In this document: piece by piece, positions 53,951 to 62,389 of the stretch
Numbering within the stretch: position 1 is the stretch's first letter
How the letters are laid out: every line of letters starts with the position of its first letter
From: Arthrobacter sp. JZ12
GTDB taxonomy: Bacteria > Actinomycetota > Actinomycetes > Actinomycetales > Micrococcaceae
DNA length: 64,000 bases
Assembly: GCF_035189165.1 (NCBI RefSeq)
Contig: NZ_CP045246.1
Coordinates: 434,001 to 498,000, forward strand
Reading direction: 5' to 3'
Translations under genes and position numbers: made by a program
The notes under the pieces: model-generated
Seen by the model: the letters and a program-made list of their open reading frames with translations, nothing else
The model's database searches: none
Told to the model about the DNA's origin: nothing

Positions 53951-53970
53951 TGAAATGAGAGAGGGTCTCT

Positions 53971-55017
53971 TTGTCTAGTACTGTTTCGGGGCGCCGCCGT
54001 GCCGACACCCCGGTCGCTGAAGTGCGGCCACGCGACGCCCACAGGCGGGAGCGGGCCCAGCGGCTTGCACAGTCTGTTGCGCTTCAAGCGCAGCCTTCGC
54101 CTTCCCCGGCTGTCACCATTCCGGCACCGCCGGCAGCAGCGCCCACTGCAGCTTGTGCTGCAGTTGCTCCGCCTGCTGTAGTCGCGCCTCCTGCGGCTGC
54201 TGCCGCGCCTGCGCCCGTTGCCGCTGCGATCCCGGTGTCCCGGCGTGCTGCCCGCGACGGCGCTACGACCGTTGCCTCATCGGTCCGCCCTCGGGATGGG
54301 CAGCGCAGCGAACGACGCCGTCGGGCCGCCATCGCGCGGAACGACCATTCCTTCACCGGCCTGAGTCAGAAAGTGGCGATTGCCGCCGCCGCATCAGGCA
54401 TGGTGTTGACGGTGGCATTGCCCACGACGGCCGCTGTGGTCCCGTCGCAGGCTCAGGCGGTAGCTGCGCCCGTCGAAGCCGAGCAGGAAGTCCTTCAGCC
54501 GGTTCAGGCTGCTGAGGGCGCCGATATCTCGTTCGATCGCGCTGCCCTGCACGGCCGGTTCGATCCGGACGCCAAGCTTGCCGATATCGTCTCCGCTTCC
54601 GGCGGCAAGGTGGTCACGGCAGAGTCAAAGGGCTCGCTTGCCGCGCCGTTGGACAAGGTGGTCATGACTTCACCCTTCGGGAACCGTGTAAGCCCGATTA
54701 CCGGTGCCGGTGAGATGCACACCGGTCAGGACATGAGCGAGGCCTGCGGAACCGCTGTGAAGGCAGCGGCGGCCGGTACGGTTACCTTCGTCGGCTGGCA
54801 CCCCTACGGTGGCGGCAACCGGGTAGTTGTGAAGCACGCAAACGGCCTCGAGACCACCTACAACCACCTCGCGTCCATTGACGTGGCTGAAGGCCAGGTT
54901 GTGGAGCGCGGAGAGGCTATCGCCAGGGTCGGATCTACCGGTGCATCCACTGGCTGCCACCTACATTTCGAGGTCCTGGTTGACGGCAAGAACGTCGATC
55001 CGCTCGCTTGGCTGTGA
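53971..55017 (+). CDS. LytM/M23-type cell-wall peptidase
   Basis: 348 residues from TTG 53971, with GAGAGGG about 7 bases upstream. A long Ala/Pro-rich, Arg-containing lead (1-128) carries a repeated VRPRD block (18-31 and 105-118). A hydrophobic export segment (about 133-155, KVAIAAAASGMVLTVALPTT) follows. The C-terminal LytM domain (about 225-348) keeps the zinc ligands His250 and Asp254 (MHTGQDMS), His299 region (TYNHLAS) and HLHFEV at 330-335. Expected to cut peptidoglycan cross-bridges outside the cell. Under riboswitch control. Confidence 0.9.
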   Translation: MSSTVSGRRRADTPVAEVRPRDAHRRERAQRLAQSVALQAQPSPSPAVTIPAPPAAAPTAACAAVAPPAVVAPPAAAAAPAPVAAAIPVSRRAARDGATTVASSVRPRDGQRSERRRRAAIARNDHSFTGLSQKVAIAAAASGMVLTVALPTTAAVVPSQAQAVAAPVEAEQEVLQPVQAAEGADISFDRAALHGRFDPDAKLADIVSASGGKVVTAESKGSLAAPLDKVVMTSPFGNRVSPITGAGEMHTGQDMSEACGTAVKAAAAGTVTFVGWHPYGGGNRVVVKHANGLETTYNHLASIDVAEGQVVERGEAIARVGSTGASTGCHLHFEVLVDGKNVDPLAWL

Positions 55018-55073
55018 CCGTTCACAGCTTGTTCGTAACCATGAACACACCGTTCCGTGACCGGAATGTGACA

Positions 55074-55101
55074 TTGCAAAAAAACTGATGTACCGTACAA
55101 C
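55074..55101 (+). promoter_or_regulatory. probable promoter of the second riboswitch transcript
   Basis: TTGCAA, 16 bases, TACAAC, just upstream of the leader hairpin and riboswitch. Confidence 0.5.
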
Positions 55102-55103
55102 TC

Positions 55104-55129
55104 GTGCCAAATCGCAGGGGGTTTGGCAC
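55104..55129 (+). other. leader hairpin before riboswitch 2
   Basis: A perfect 8-bp stem GTGCCAAA / TTTGGCAC with a 10-base loop, between the promoter and the riboswitch. Confidence 0.5.
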
Positions 55130-55141
55130 TCTCGCGCAGAT

Positions 55142-55312
55142 CGCCTAGCTCTGCCACTGCGTGAGGTCCGTTCGCAACAAATTCGCATGGCAGGGGCGGG
55201 GGAACCAATTTTGGGCCTCCTTTACGGAAGTCCTTGGGGTTAAGTCGCTGAATCTCCCACGATTCGCGGCCGGGTGACTCCCATCCGAATCCGACAGCTC
55301 ACCTCGCAGGCG
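55142..55312 (+). promoter_or_regulatory. ydaO-type (cyclic di-AMP) riboswitch 2
   Basis: Conserved blocks: CGCCTAGCTCTGCCA pairing with TGGCAGGGGCGGGGGAACC, then TCCTTGGGGTTAAG, and CCGACAGCTCACCTCGCAGGCG. The outer stem CGCCT (55142-55146) pairs with AGGCG (55308-55312). It differs from the usual GGGGTGAA by one base (GGGGTTAA). About 20 bases before the GTG of an NlpC/P60 gene. Confidence 0.88.
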
Positions 55313-55331
55313 TAGGGAGAGGCAACTTAAC

Positions 55332-56129
55332 GTGTCAAATAGCTCTGCCCTGGGTCGCCACCGCGCGGTTCCGGCTCATACAAGCTCGCTCGCAGCAATT
55401 TCCAAGGCTGTATCTTCGAACGCAGGTTCCGTAGGGCGTCAGGCAGCGGTCATCGTTGCAGCATCCGGCCTGGTGCTCACCGCCGGCCTTCCGGCCCACG
55501 GCGCAGCAGACGCACAGCGTTCGGCACAGGCCGTCAAGACCCTCAGCACCGCCGTCCAGCCGGCCACCGTCAGCGCCGCCGCCGACGCGACCGTTTCCTT
55601 CGAGCGGACAGCCGTAGCAACGGTGGAGGCACCGGTTGCCGCCGAGCCCGTAGAGGTTGCACCCGAGGTTGCCGTCCAGACCGCCCAGGAAGTGGCAGTT
55701 GAGGAACCCGCCGCTGAGCCTGTCGTCGAAGTTGCGGCCGCAGTAGAGGTTGAGGCCGCTCCCGCCGCCGAGGCCGCTCCCGCCGCCGAGGCCCCCGAGC
55801 CGGTCAAGGCCCCCACCGCCAGCGGTGTAGGCGCAGCACTCGTCGGCTCTGCCTACTCCCAGATCGGTGTCGCCCAGGACTGCACCGCCATGGTCGAGAA
55901 GGCCCTGCGCTCCATCGGCAAGACCGTCGGCGACATCGCTCCCGGCGACTTTTACGCTTTCGGATCGGTTGTATCCACTCCCGCTCCCGGAGACCTCGTC
56001 ATCACCGCTGGCCACGTTGCCATCTACGTCGGCAACGGCCAGGTCATCAGCGGCGGCTTGAACGGCATGAACACCGGCCTTCACAGCCTGTCCGACCTGC
56101 CCGGCGCAAGCTTTGTCCGCGTTAGCTAA
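55332..56129 (+). CDS. NlpC/P60-like secreted protein 1 (third catalytic residue changed)
   Basis: 265 residues from GTG 55332. An N-terminal export segment (GRQAAVIVAASGLVLTAGLP, about 35-54) is followed by an Ala/Glu/Val/Pro-rich stretch (about 75-160) and a C-terminal NlpC/P60-like domain (about 165-265). Cys184 (AQDCTAM) and His228 (AGHVAIYVG) are present, but the third position, 12 residues after the His, is Ser240 (QVISGG) where His is usual. It may be a weak enzyme or a binding protein. First gene after riboswitch 2. Confidence 0.85.
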   Translation: MSNSSALGRHRAVPAHTSSLAAISKAVSSNAGSVGRQAAVIVAASGLVLTAGLPAHGAADAQRSAQAVKTLSTAVQPATVSAAADATVSFERTAVATVEAPVAAEPVEVAPEVAVQTAQEVAVEEPAAEPVVEVAAAVEVEAAPAAEAAPAAEAPEPVKAPTASGVGAALVGSAYSQIGVAQDCTAMVEKALRSIGKTVGDIAPGDFYAFGSVVSTPAPGDLVITAGHVAIYVGNGQVISGGLNGMNTGLHSLSDLPGASFVRVS

Positions 56130-56157
56130 GACAGACCTACCTGGAGCGAATCCTCAC

Positions 56158-56964
56158 ATGACTTCCCAGACCCGTGCCATCGCGCGCCACCGCGCCGAGG
56201 TTCAGCGTTCAGCCCACCTTTCAACCATCGCACGCGCAGTAAGCGACAACGCCGGCGGTGTCGGGCGTCAGGCAGCTGTTATCGCGGCAGCGTCCGGCCT
56301 GGTTCTCACCAGCGGTGTTGCAGCAAATGCAGTGGAGTTGCCCGCCGAGCGCAACACCATCACCACCACGCTCGAGGTCCAGCTGCCTGCGGCTCCCGTT
56401 CAGGCTCCCGCAGATGCCGAGATTTCCTTCAACAAGACCGCCGTGAAGGCGATTGCGGCCCCGGTTGTAGCAGCCCCCGAGGTTCAGCCGCAGGCAGAGA
56501 CCGTTGAGGTAGCTCCTGTGGAAGCTGCTCCTGTTGCCGAGCCTGCAGTTGCGCTCGAGGTTGAAGCAGCGCCGGTGGCCGCTACAGCAGCTGTCACCGA
56601 GACCAAGGCTCCGGAGGTCCCTGAGGCCTCCTCGGGTGTTGCCGCTACGATCGCCGCAGCAGCCAAGGCCCAGCTCGGTGTAACCCAGGACTGCACCCGA
56701 CTCGCAAGCAACGCTCTGGCAGCTGCGGGAATCAACTTCCACGGCTGGCCTGCAGGCTACCTCTCCCTTGGCCGGACGGTCAGCGCTGCCGAAGCCATCC
56801 CCGGTGACCTCATCTACTACGCCGACGGCGGCATGGGCGCAGCCCACATTGCCGTCTACATCGGCGGTGGACAGGCAGTCCACGGCGGATTCAACGGGAA
56901 CCAGACGGTCATCGCTCCGGCCGAACTGGGATCCGGCGGCGTGTACATCCGCGTCGGCGGCTAG
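56158..56964 (+). CDS. NlpC/P60-like secreted protein 2
   Basis: 268 residues from ATG 56158 with TGGAGCG upstream. Same plan as the gene before it: export segment GRQAAVIAAASGLVLTSGV, then Ala/Pro/Glu/Val-rich stretch (about 75-158), then the NlpC/P60 domain. Here the full triad fits: Cys179 (TQDCTRL), His230 (AAHIAVYIG) and His242 (AVHGG). Expected to cut peptidoglycan stem peptides. The gap of 28 bases and the lack of a promoter suggest one transcript with protein 1, hence shared riboswitch control. A terminator follows. Confidence 0.88.
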   Translation: MTSQTRAIARHRAEVQRSAHLSTIARAVSDNAGGVGRQAAVIAAASGLVLTSGVAANAVELPAERNTITTTLEVQLPAAPVQAPADAEISFNKTAVKAIAAPVVAAPEVQPQAETVEVAPVEAAPVAEPAVALEVEAAPVAATAAVTETKAPEVPEASSGVAATIAAAAKAQLGVTQDCTRLASNALAAAGINFHGWPAGYLSLGRTVSAAEAIPGDLIYYADGGMGAAHIAVYIGGGQAVHGGFNGNQTVIAPAELGSGGVYIRVGG

Positions 56965-56987
56965 CTCCGGCGTTCATCAGAATGCGT

Positions 56988-57018
56988 AAAGCCCCCTGTC
57001 ATACGGCAGGGGGCTTTT
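56988..57018 (+). terminator. terminator after the NlpC/P60 pair
   Basis: AAAGCCCCCTG / CAGGGGGCTTT stem with an 8-base loop and a T end. Confidence 0.9.
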
Positions 57019-57027
57019 GCGTTTCGA

Positions 57028-57058
57028 TTGACGGATCCTTGCTCCCACGGCTTACTCT
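57028..57058 (+). promoter_or_regulatory. possible promoter of the HNH-mobA operon
   Basis: TTGACG, 19 bases, TACTCT. Good -35, longer than ideal spacing. Confidence 0.35.
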
Positions 57059-57148
57059 TGCAATGTCAATCCGAAGTACCTTCGCTGTAGCTGCAGGGGC
57101 GTCAGGGATTCCGCGAATCTCGGCTACGGACGGCAAAGAGGAATGTGC

Positions 57149-57649
57149 ATGCGCACTCTCGTTCTGAATGCTGGATATGAACCACTGGCGGTGGTGACCT
57201 TCCGCCGGGCACTTGTGCTGGTATTGACAGGGAAGGCCAGCGTGGTGGCCGAAGGGGATGACCCGGTAGTGGGACCCAACGAAGTGCTCTCGCGCCCGTC
57301 CGTGATCCTGCTGAACAGATACGTGAAGATCCCGTACCGCAACAACGTCGTAGCAACCCGGCGGGGTGTCCTTCGCCGGGACAACCACCTCTGTGCCTAC
57401 TGCGGAAAGACTGCCTCAACCATCGACCACGTAACACCACGCTCCCGTGGAGGAGAGGACAGCTGGGAGAACCTGGTTGCGTGTTGCCTGCGCTGTAACA
57501 ACGCCAAGGGCGACAAGACCCTCGCTTCCCTCGGCTGGTCCCTGCGGGTCGTGCCGAAACCGCCGCGCGGTACTTCATGGCAGATCCGCGAACTGGAAAA
57601 GCCGTCACCGCAGTGGACGGCGTTCCTGCCCGCTGACACGGCGGCGTGA
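57149..57649 (+). CDS. HNH endonuclease
   Basis: 166 residues from ATG 57149, with AAAGAGGA 6 bases before it (an ATG two codons earlier has worse spacing). N-terminal part MRTLVLNAGYEPLAVV and RALVLVLTGKA; then the HNH fold with zinc pairs CAYC (82-85) and CLRC (113-116), the catalytic DH in STIDHVTPRSRGGEDSWENLV and NNAKGDKT. A widespread actinobacterial family of unknown job. Its stop overlaps the mobA start (GTGA). Confidence 0.9.
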   Translation: MRTLVLNAGYEPLAVVTFRRALVLVLTGKASVVAEGDDPVVGPNEVLSRPSVILLNRYVKIPYRNNVVATRRGVLRRDNHLCAYCGKTASTIDHVTPRSRGGEDSWENLVACCLRCNNAKGDKTLASLGWSLRVVPKPPRGTSWQIRELEKPSPQWTAFLPADTAA

Positions 57650-58260
57650 GCAGCGCCGCCCGCGGGCCGGCTGGCGCCGCTGTTGCTTTCGACGCCGTCA
57701 TCCTCACCGGCGGTAGGTCATCTCGCCTTGGGGGAGTCGCGAAATCGGGCCTCACCTTCGCCGGAAGAACCTTGCTGGCACATACATGTGAGGCCGCACG
57801 TGAGGCGCGGCGCCTCGTCGTCGTCGGCGCTAATGAGCCGGAACTGCCCGCCCGGGCTGAACTGGTCCGCGAGGAGCCGGCCTTCGGCGGGCCGGCGGCG
57901 GCGGTGGCTGCCGCCGTCGCAAGGTTACGGGACCACCCTGCTTGCTGGACGCTGGTCCTGGCCTGCGACATGCCCTTCGTGGCCGACGCGCTCCCGGTGC
58001 TGTTTGCTGAGGCGCTCCGAACTGAAACGTCAGTTCTGGCCAACGACGGCGGCCGCGAGCAACCGCTGGCCGCACTCTACCGCTGGGATGACCTGGCCGC
58101 CGCGGTGGGCGGGGAAGAAGTAAGGAATCTGTCTATGCGCGCCCTCCTTGCTAGGGTGCAATGGACTGCAGTCGACGTTCCCGCTGGTTCCACCCACGAT
58201 GTAGACACGTGGGCAGACGCACAGAAACTTGGTGTCGAAGGGCCGGACGCGGGCATCTAG
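57646..58260 (+). CDS. mobA: molybdenum cofactor guanylyltransferase-like protein
   Basis: Adds GMP to molybdopterin to make the guanine dinucleotide cofactor used by DMSO-reductase-type enzymes. 204 residues from GTG 57646. Nucleotide-binding loop VILTGGRSSRLGGVAKSGL, EEPAFGGPAAAV, and the metal-binding LACDMPFV are seen, with ANDGGREQPLAALY and the end STHDVDTWAD. It overlaps the HNH gene by four bases. The cofactor would suit the FdhF-type enzyme nearby. Confidence 0.9.
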   Translation: MSSAARGPAGAAVAFDAVILTGGRSSRLGGVAKSGLTFAGRTLLAHTCEAAREARRLVVVGANEPELPARAELVREEPAFGGPAAAVAAAVARLRDHPACWTLVLACDMPFVADALPVLFAEALRTETSVLANDGGREQPLAALYRWDDLAAAVGGEEVRNLSMRALLARVQWTAVDVPAGSTHDVDTWADAQKLGVEGPDAGI

Positions 58261-58275
58261 CGAAAGGTTCACATC

Positions 58276-58560
58276 ATGGAGGATCGGGATCGCCTGCTGA
58301 GGCGATGGAGCGAACAGCTCCTGGAGATGTTCGAACTGACGGGCACGGAAGTCGATGTTGACGCTGTTCTTGCCCTGGCCGGAAAGGCTGCCCATTCCAT
58401 TGTTCGTCCGGCAGCGCCACTGACCACGTTCATAGCCGGTTACGCGGCAGGAATGGCTGTTGGCGCCGGACATGCCGACAGCTCGACGGCGATGCGCTCA
58501 GCCCTTTCCGCGGCGGGGGAAGCCTGCCCGGCGGTTAATGGGGATCGGAGCGGCCAGTGA
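58276..58560 (+). CDS. DUF6457-type small protein
   Basis: 94 residues, a helical protein (LLRRWSEQLLEMFELTG, VDAVLALAGKAAHSIVRPAAPLTTFIAGYAAGMA). Small proteins of this kind sit between mobA and moeA in related actinobacteria. It starts 15 bases after mobA, and its stop overlaps the moeA start, so it is probably a part of molybdenum cofactor work; its role is unknown. Confidence 0.75.
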   Translation: MEDRDRLLRRWSEQLLEMFELTGTEVDVDAVLALAGKAAHSIVRPAAPLTTFIAGYAAGMAVGAGHADSSTAMRSALSAAGEACPAVNGDRSGQ

Positions 58561-59810
58561 GCGAATCGCAGCGCAACGTCAGTTGGGACGACGCGAGGAA
58601 GCTGGCATTCGAAGCCGCCACGCCGAAGCCTCCCCAAACGGTGAACCTTGCGGACGCGCTCGGGCAAACTCTGGCCGAACCGGCCGTGGCGCTGCAGCCC
58701 ATCCCGCACTATGCCTCATCCGCCATGGACGGGTGGGCTGTGTGCGGGGAGCCGCCGTGGACCCTGGTCACTCCTGTACAGGAGGATGAAAGCCCCTGGC
58801 ACCGGGCACACGAACACAAGAAGTCCGGTTACGCCGCACTGGAGCCGGGCCAGGCAACGTTCATCCTCACCGGCGGTGTAGTTCCGCCCAACGCGACGGG
58901 AATCCTGCGGACGGAGCACGGCGCGGTGCGCGACGGCGTCCTGACCAGGAACGAACGCGCGCGCGACGACGAGCCCCGCCAGGACGAGCACATCCGCCCG
59001 GCAGGCGAGGAAGCGGCAGAGGGCACCGAAACCATCCCAGCAGGTGCAGTCCTCAATCCGGCACAGATCGCGCTGGCCGCCGTCTGCGGATACGACACGC
59101 TGCCTGTGCTCCGCGCGCCGCGCGTCTCACTGCTGCTGACCGGGGACGAAGTGATCGAAGCCGGCCTGCCCGAGCCGGGCCTGGTCCGGGACACGTTCGG
59201 GCCGCAGTTGCCGGGCCTCGTAACCATGCTGGGCGGCCACGTGGACACCGTAGCGCGGGCGCGTGATGACCTTGACGACGTCGTCGCCGCCATCAGCGCG
59301 GAGGCCCTCGACGAGATGTCGCTTGCACGGGCGTCCAGCGATGTATTGATCAGCACGGGGGGCACCGGTGCTTCCGACGCCGATCACATCCGCCGCGCGC
59401 TGACGGTCCTGGAAGCAGACCTGATCATCGACGGCATCGCGATGCGCCCCGGCCACCCGACCCTGCTCGCGCGGCTGCCCGACGGACGGTTCTTCGTGGG
59501 CCTGCCCGGTAATCCCCTGGCCGCAATGATGGCGCTCTTCACTGTGGGGGTGCCGCTGCTTGCCGGATTGCGCGGGGCGACGCTCCCCAAACCCGGTTGT
59601 GCGCTCGCCGGCGAGCCGTTTGAACCGTTGCCCGGCCGCACCCGGCTGGTGCCGTATCGCAATGAACAGGATCGCGCGATGCCTACCACCCACTACCGCT
59701 CAGGCATGCTTCGCGGCCTGGCGGAAGCGGACGGTGTGCTCATAGTTCCCGAGCAGGGTTGCCAGCCGGATGAGAAAGTGCGTGCCCTCTCCCTGCCCTG
59801 GTTCAGCTGA
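58557..59810 (+). CDS. moeA: molybdopterin molybdenumtransferase
   Basis: Inserts molybdenum into adenylylated molybdopterin. 417 residues from GTG 58557. Marks: PHYASSAMDGWAV (substrate loop), ILTGGVVPPNATGI, the MoCF domain with LLLTGDEV, ISTGGTGASDADH, MRPGHPTLLA and FVGLPGNPLAAMM, and a C-terminal beta domain. An insertion of about 35 residues rich in Arg, Glu and Asp (NERARDDEPRQDEHIRP) lies before TETIPAGA. Translationally coupled to the DUF6457 gene (GTGA). Confidence 0.92.
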   Translation: MSESQRNVSWDDARKLAFEAATPKPPQTVNLADALGQTLAEPAVALQPIPHYASSAMDGWAVCGEPPWTLVTPVQEDESPWHRAHEHKKSGYAALEPGQATFILTGGVVPPNATGILRTEHGAVRDGVLTRNERARDDEPRQDEHIRPAGEEAAEGTETIPAGAVLNPAQIALAAVCGYDTLPVLRAPRVSLLLTGDEVIEAGLPEPGLVRDTFGPQLPGLVTMLGGHVDTVARARDDLDDVVAAISAEALDEMSLARASSDVLISTGGTGASDADHIRRALTVLEADLIIDGIAMRPGHPTLLARLPDGRFFVGLPGNPLAAMMALFTVGVPLLAGLRGATLPKPGCALAGEPFEPLPGRTRLVPYRNEQDRAMPTTHYRSGMLRGLAEADGVLIVPEQGCQPDEKVRALSLPWFS

Positions 59811-59845
59811 CCGGAGTCGGGCTAACCGGAGGGTCAGCTAAATGA

Positions 59846-59879
59846 AGGGTCGGGTTCTGCCCAGGCAGAACCCGACCCT
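59846..59879. terminator. bidirectional terminator between moeA and the FdhF-type gene
   Basis: A perfect 16-bp stem AGGGTCGGGTTCTGCC / GGCAGAACCCGACCCT with a 2-base loop between convergent genes. Confidence 0.88.
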
Positions 59880-59886
59880 CCAATTG

Positions 59887-62244
59887 CTAGACCGTCGCGG
59901 GCATGTCCTTCCGCTTGTTCTCCTCGCTGCTGCCTCCGGCCGGGCCCTCAGCAGCGGGTTCCAACCGGATAATTACACCCTTTGAAACGGGGGTGTTGCT
60001 TCCCTTGACGGTGTCGTCCAGGGGAACCAGCGCGTTTCCTTCCGGGTAGTAGGCCGCGGCGCACCCCCGCGCGGTCGGGTAGGACACTGCCCGGAACTTG
60101 CGCAGGACGCGGTCCTTTCCGTCCGTATATTCGCCGTGGACGTCAACCAGGTCGCCGTCGTTGAAGCCCAGCTCCTTGAGATCCTCCGGGTTGATGAAGA
60201 TGACGTGGCGCCCCTTTTTGATGCCACGGTAGCGGTCGTTGTACCCGTAGATCGTGGTGTTGAACTGGTCGTGGGAGCGCATGGTCTGCAGGATCAGCCG
60301 TCCCGGCGGGCACTCGATCGGATCCAGCTCGTTGACGGTCAGCTGGGCCTTTCCGGTGGGGGTACTGAAGGTGCGCGAGTCCCGGGGCCCGTTGGCCAGC
60401 AGGAATCCGTCTTTTTCCCGGATTCGCCGGTTGTAGTCATGGCAGCCGCTCACCACGTGCGAGATGTGGTCACGGATGCGGTCGTAATCGTCCTCGAAGC
60501 CTGTCCAGTCGGCAGCGACCTTGGTTCCCAGCGTGGCCTTTGCCAGACGGCTGACAATGGCGATCTCGGAGAGAAGCCCCGGCGCTACAGGCTCAACCCT
60601 GCCCTGCGAGGAGTGAACCGCAGACACCGTGTCCTCGACCGAGACGAACTGCGGCCCGGTCGCCTGCATGTCGATTTCGGTGCGGCCAAGCGTGGGAAGG
60701 ATTAGGGCTTCCCCGCCGACAACTGTGTGGGATCGATTCAGCTTCGTCGAGATTTGGACATTCATCTCAAGGTTCTGCATTGCAGCTTCGGTCGCGGCTG
60801 TATCAGACATGGCTGCGACGAAGTTGCCGCCGAGTGCGAGGAAGAACTTGATTTCACCGTCGCGCATCCGGCGAACGGTCTCCACCGCGTCCGCACCATG
60901 CTCGATCGGGGGCTCGAACGAGAACTCCTTGCCAAGGGCTTCGAGGAAGGCCGGGGGCATCTGCTCCCAGATTCCCATGGTCCGGTCGCCCTGCACATTG
61001 GAGTGCCCGCGGATCGGTGAGGCGCCGGCACCCGGCCTGCCGATGTTCCCGCGGAGCAAGAGGAGGTTGATCATCTCCTTGATGGTGCCCACGCCGTTCC
61101 GTTGCTGGGTGACGCCCATGGCCCAGGTGATAATGACGCTCTTTGCCTTGATGTACCGCTCGGCAAGCTCGTCAATCTCCTCGGAGCGAAGACCTGTAAG
61201 CCTCAGTACCTCCTGCTCATCCAGCTCCGCCAGATGCTGCCGGAGTTCGTCGAGGCCTTCGCAGTACTGGTCGAGGAACTCGTGGTCCAGCACTGTTCCT
61301 GGGTTCCGGTCCTCAGCTTCGAGCACCCGCTTGGAAACGGCCTGCAGGAGGGCCATGTCGCCGCCACTGCGTATCTGCAGGAACTGATCGGCCAGATCGG
61401 TGCCCCGCCCGACGATGCCCTTTGGTTTCTGCGGGTTCTTGAACCGGCGCAGACCAGCCTCGGGCAGGGGGTTGACGGCAACGATGGAGCCCCCGTTCTC
61501 CTTCTGCTTCTCCAGCGCGCTCAACATGCGCGGATGGTTTGTGCCCGGGTTCTGCCCGATGACGATGAGCAGGTCGGCCTTCAGGTAGTCGTTGTAGGTA
61601 ACGGTGGCCTTGCCGATCCCGATGGTCTGTCCCATGGCAACGCCCGAGGACTCGTGGCACATATTCGAGCAGTCAGGCAGGTTGTTGGTTCCGAATCCGC
61701 GGACAAACAGCTGGTAGATGAAGGCCGCTTCGTTCGAGGCCCGCCCGCTGGTGTAGAAGGCAGCCTCATTGGGCGAGGCAAGGCTCTTGAGCTTCCCGGA
61801 AATGATGCTGAACGCCTGGTCCCAGCCGATGGGCCGGTAGTGGTCGTCGCCGGCTGCCTTGTAGACGGGTTCGGTGAGCCGCCCCTGCATTCCGAGCCAG
61901 TACTCGGAGCGTTCCCGCAGCTCGCTGACCGGGTGCTCCGCCCAGAAATCGGAGGAGATCGTGACCGGGGTGGCCTCCCAGGTAACGGCCTTCGCACCGT
62001 TCTCGCAGTATTCGAAGGTGCTGCGGTGGTCAGAGGGATCGGGCCAGGCGCAGCTCATGCAGTCAAAGCCCTGCTTCTGGTTCATGTGGAGCAGGGTTCG
62101 GGCGCTTCGTTCCACGCCCATATGCTTCAGCGCGGGCTGCATTGAGTGGTAGACGCCGGGCACGCCTGCTGCCCAATCTTTTGGCTTGTCGACGTCGAGA
62201 TCGTTCTCGTCAACTTCCTCGACGTGCGGATTCGAACGAGTCAT
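59887..62244 (-). CDS. FdhF/YdeP-type molybdopterin oxidoreductase
   Basis: 785 residues from ATG 62244 (MTRSNPHVEEVDENDL), with GGAAGG 8 bases upstream. A molybdopterin (bis-MGD) enzyme of the formate dehydrogenase H-like YdeP group. The N-terminal iron-sulfur region has only CMSC (62-65) early on; the probable Mo ligand is Cys196 in SNMCHESSG. Also seen are IVIGQNPGTNHPR, GNIGRPGAGASPIRGHSNVQG and the C-terminal domain (LQTMRSHDQFNTTIYG). No signal peptide or partner subunits are near, so it is probably a cytoplasmic single subunit. The substrate is not certain to be formate. Confidence 0.9.
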   Translation of the reverse strand: MTRSNPHVEEVDENDLDVDKPKDWAAGVPGVYHSMQPALKHMGVERSARTLLHMNQKQGFDCMSCAWPDPSDHRSTFEYCENGAKAVTWEATPVTISSDFWAEHPVSELRERSEYWLGMQGRLTEPVYKAAGDDHYRPIGWDQAFSIISGKLKSLASPNEAAFYTSGRASNEAAFIYQLFVRGFGTNNLPDCSNMCHESSGVAMGQTIGIGKATVTYNDYLKADLLIVIGQNPGTNHPRMLSALEKQKENGGSIVAVNPLPEAGLRRFKNPQKPKGIVGRGTDLADQFLQIRSGGDMALLQAVSKRVLEAEDRNPGTVLDHEFLDQYCEGLDELRQHLAELDEQEVLRLTGLRSEEIDELAERYIKAKSVIITWAMGVTQQRNGVGTIKEMINLLLLRGNIGRPGAGASPIRGHSNVQGDRTMGIWEQMPPAFLEALGKEFSFEPPIEHGADAVETVRRMRDGEIKFFLALGGNFVAAMSDTAATEAAMQNLEMNVQISTKLNRSHTVVGGEALILPTLGRTEIDMQATGPQFVSVEDTVSAVHSSQGRVEPVAPGLLSEIAIVSRLAKATLGTKVAADWTGFEDDYDRIRDHISHVVSGCHDYNRRIREKDGFLLANGPRDSRTFSTPTGKAQLTVNELDPIECPPGRLILQTMRSHDQFNTTIYGYNDRYRGIKKGRHVIFINPEDLKELGFNDGDLVDVHGEYTDGKDRVLRKFRAVSYPTARGCAAAYYPEGNALVPLDDTVKGSNTPVSKGVIIRLEPAAEGPAGGSSEENKRKDMPATV

Positions 62245-62389
62245 CGTCCTTGCCTTCCCTTGAGGTTCCCGGCACTGAGCTGCCGCCTGTTCCATTGTCT
62301 ATCACGCCTCTTCCGGGCGGGAGGGGTGAACTGCTGGCTTCACGCAATCACGGTCCATTAGGCTCGATGTGGATGCGGGAGGCAGTTCA

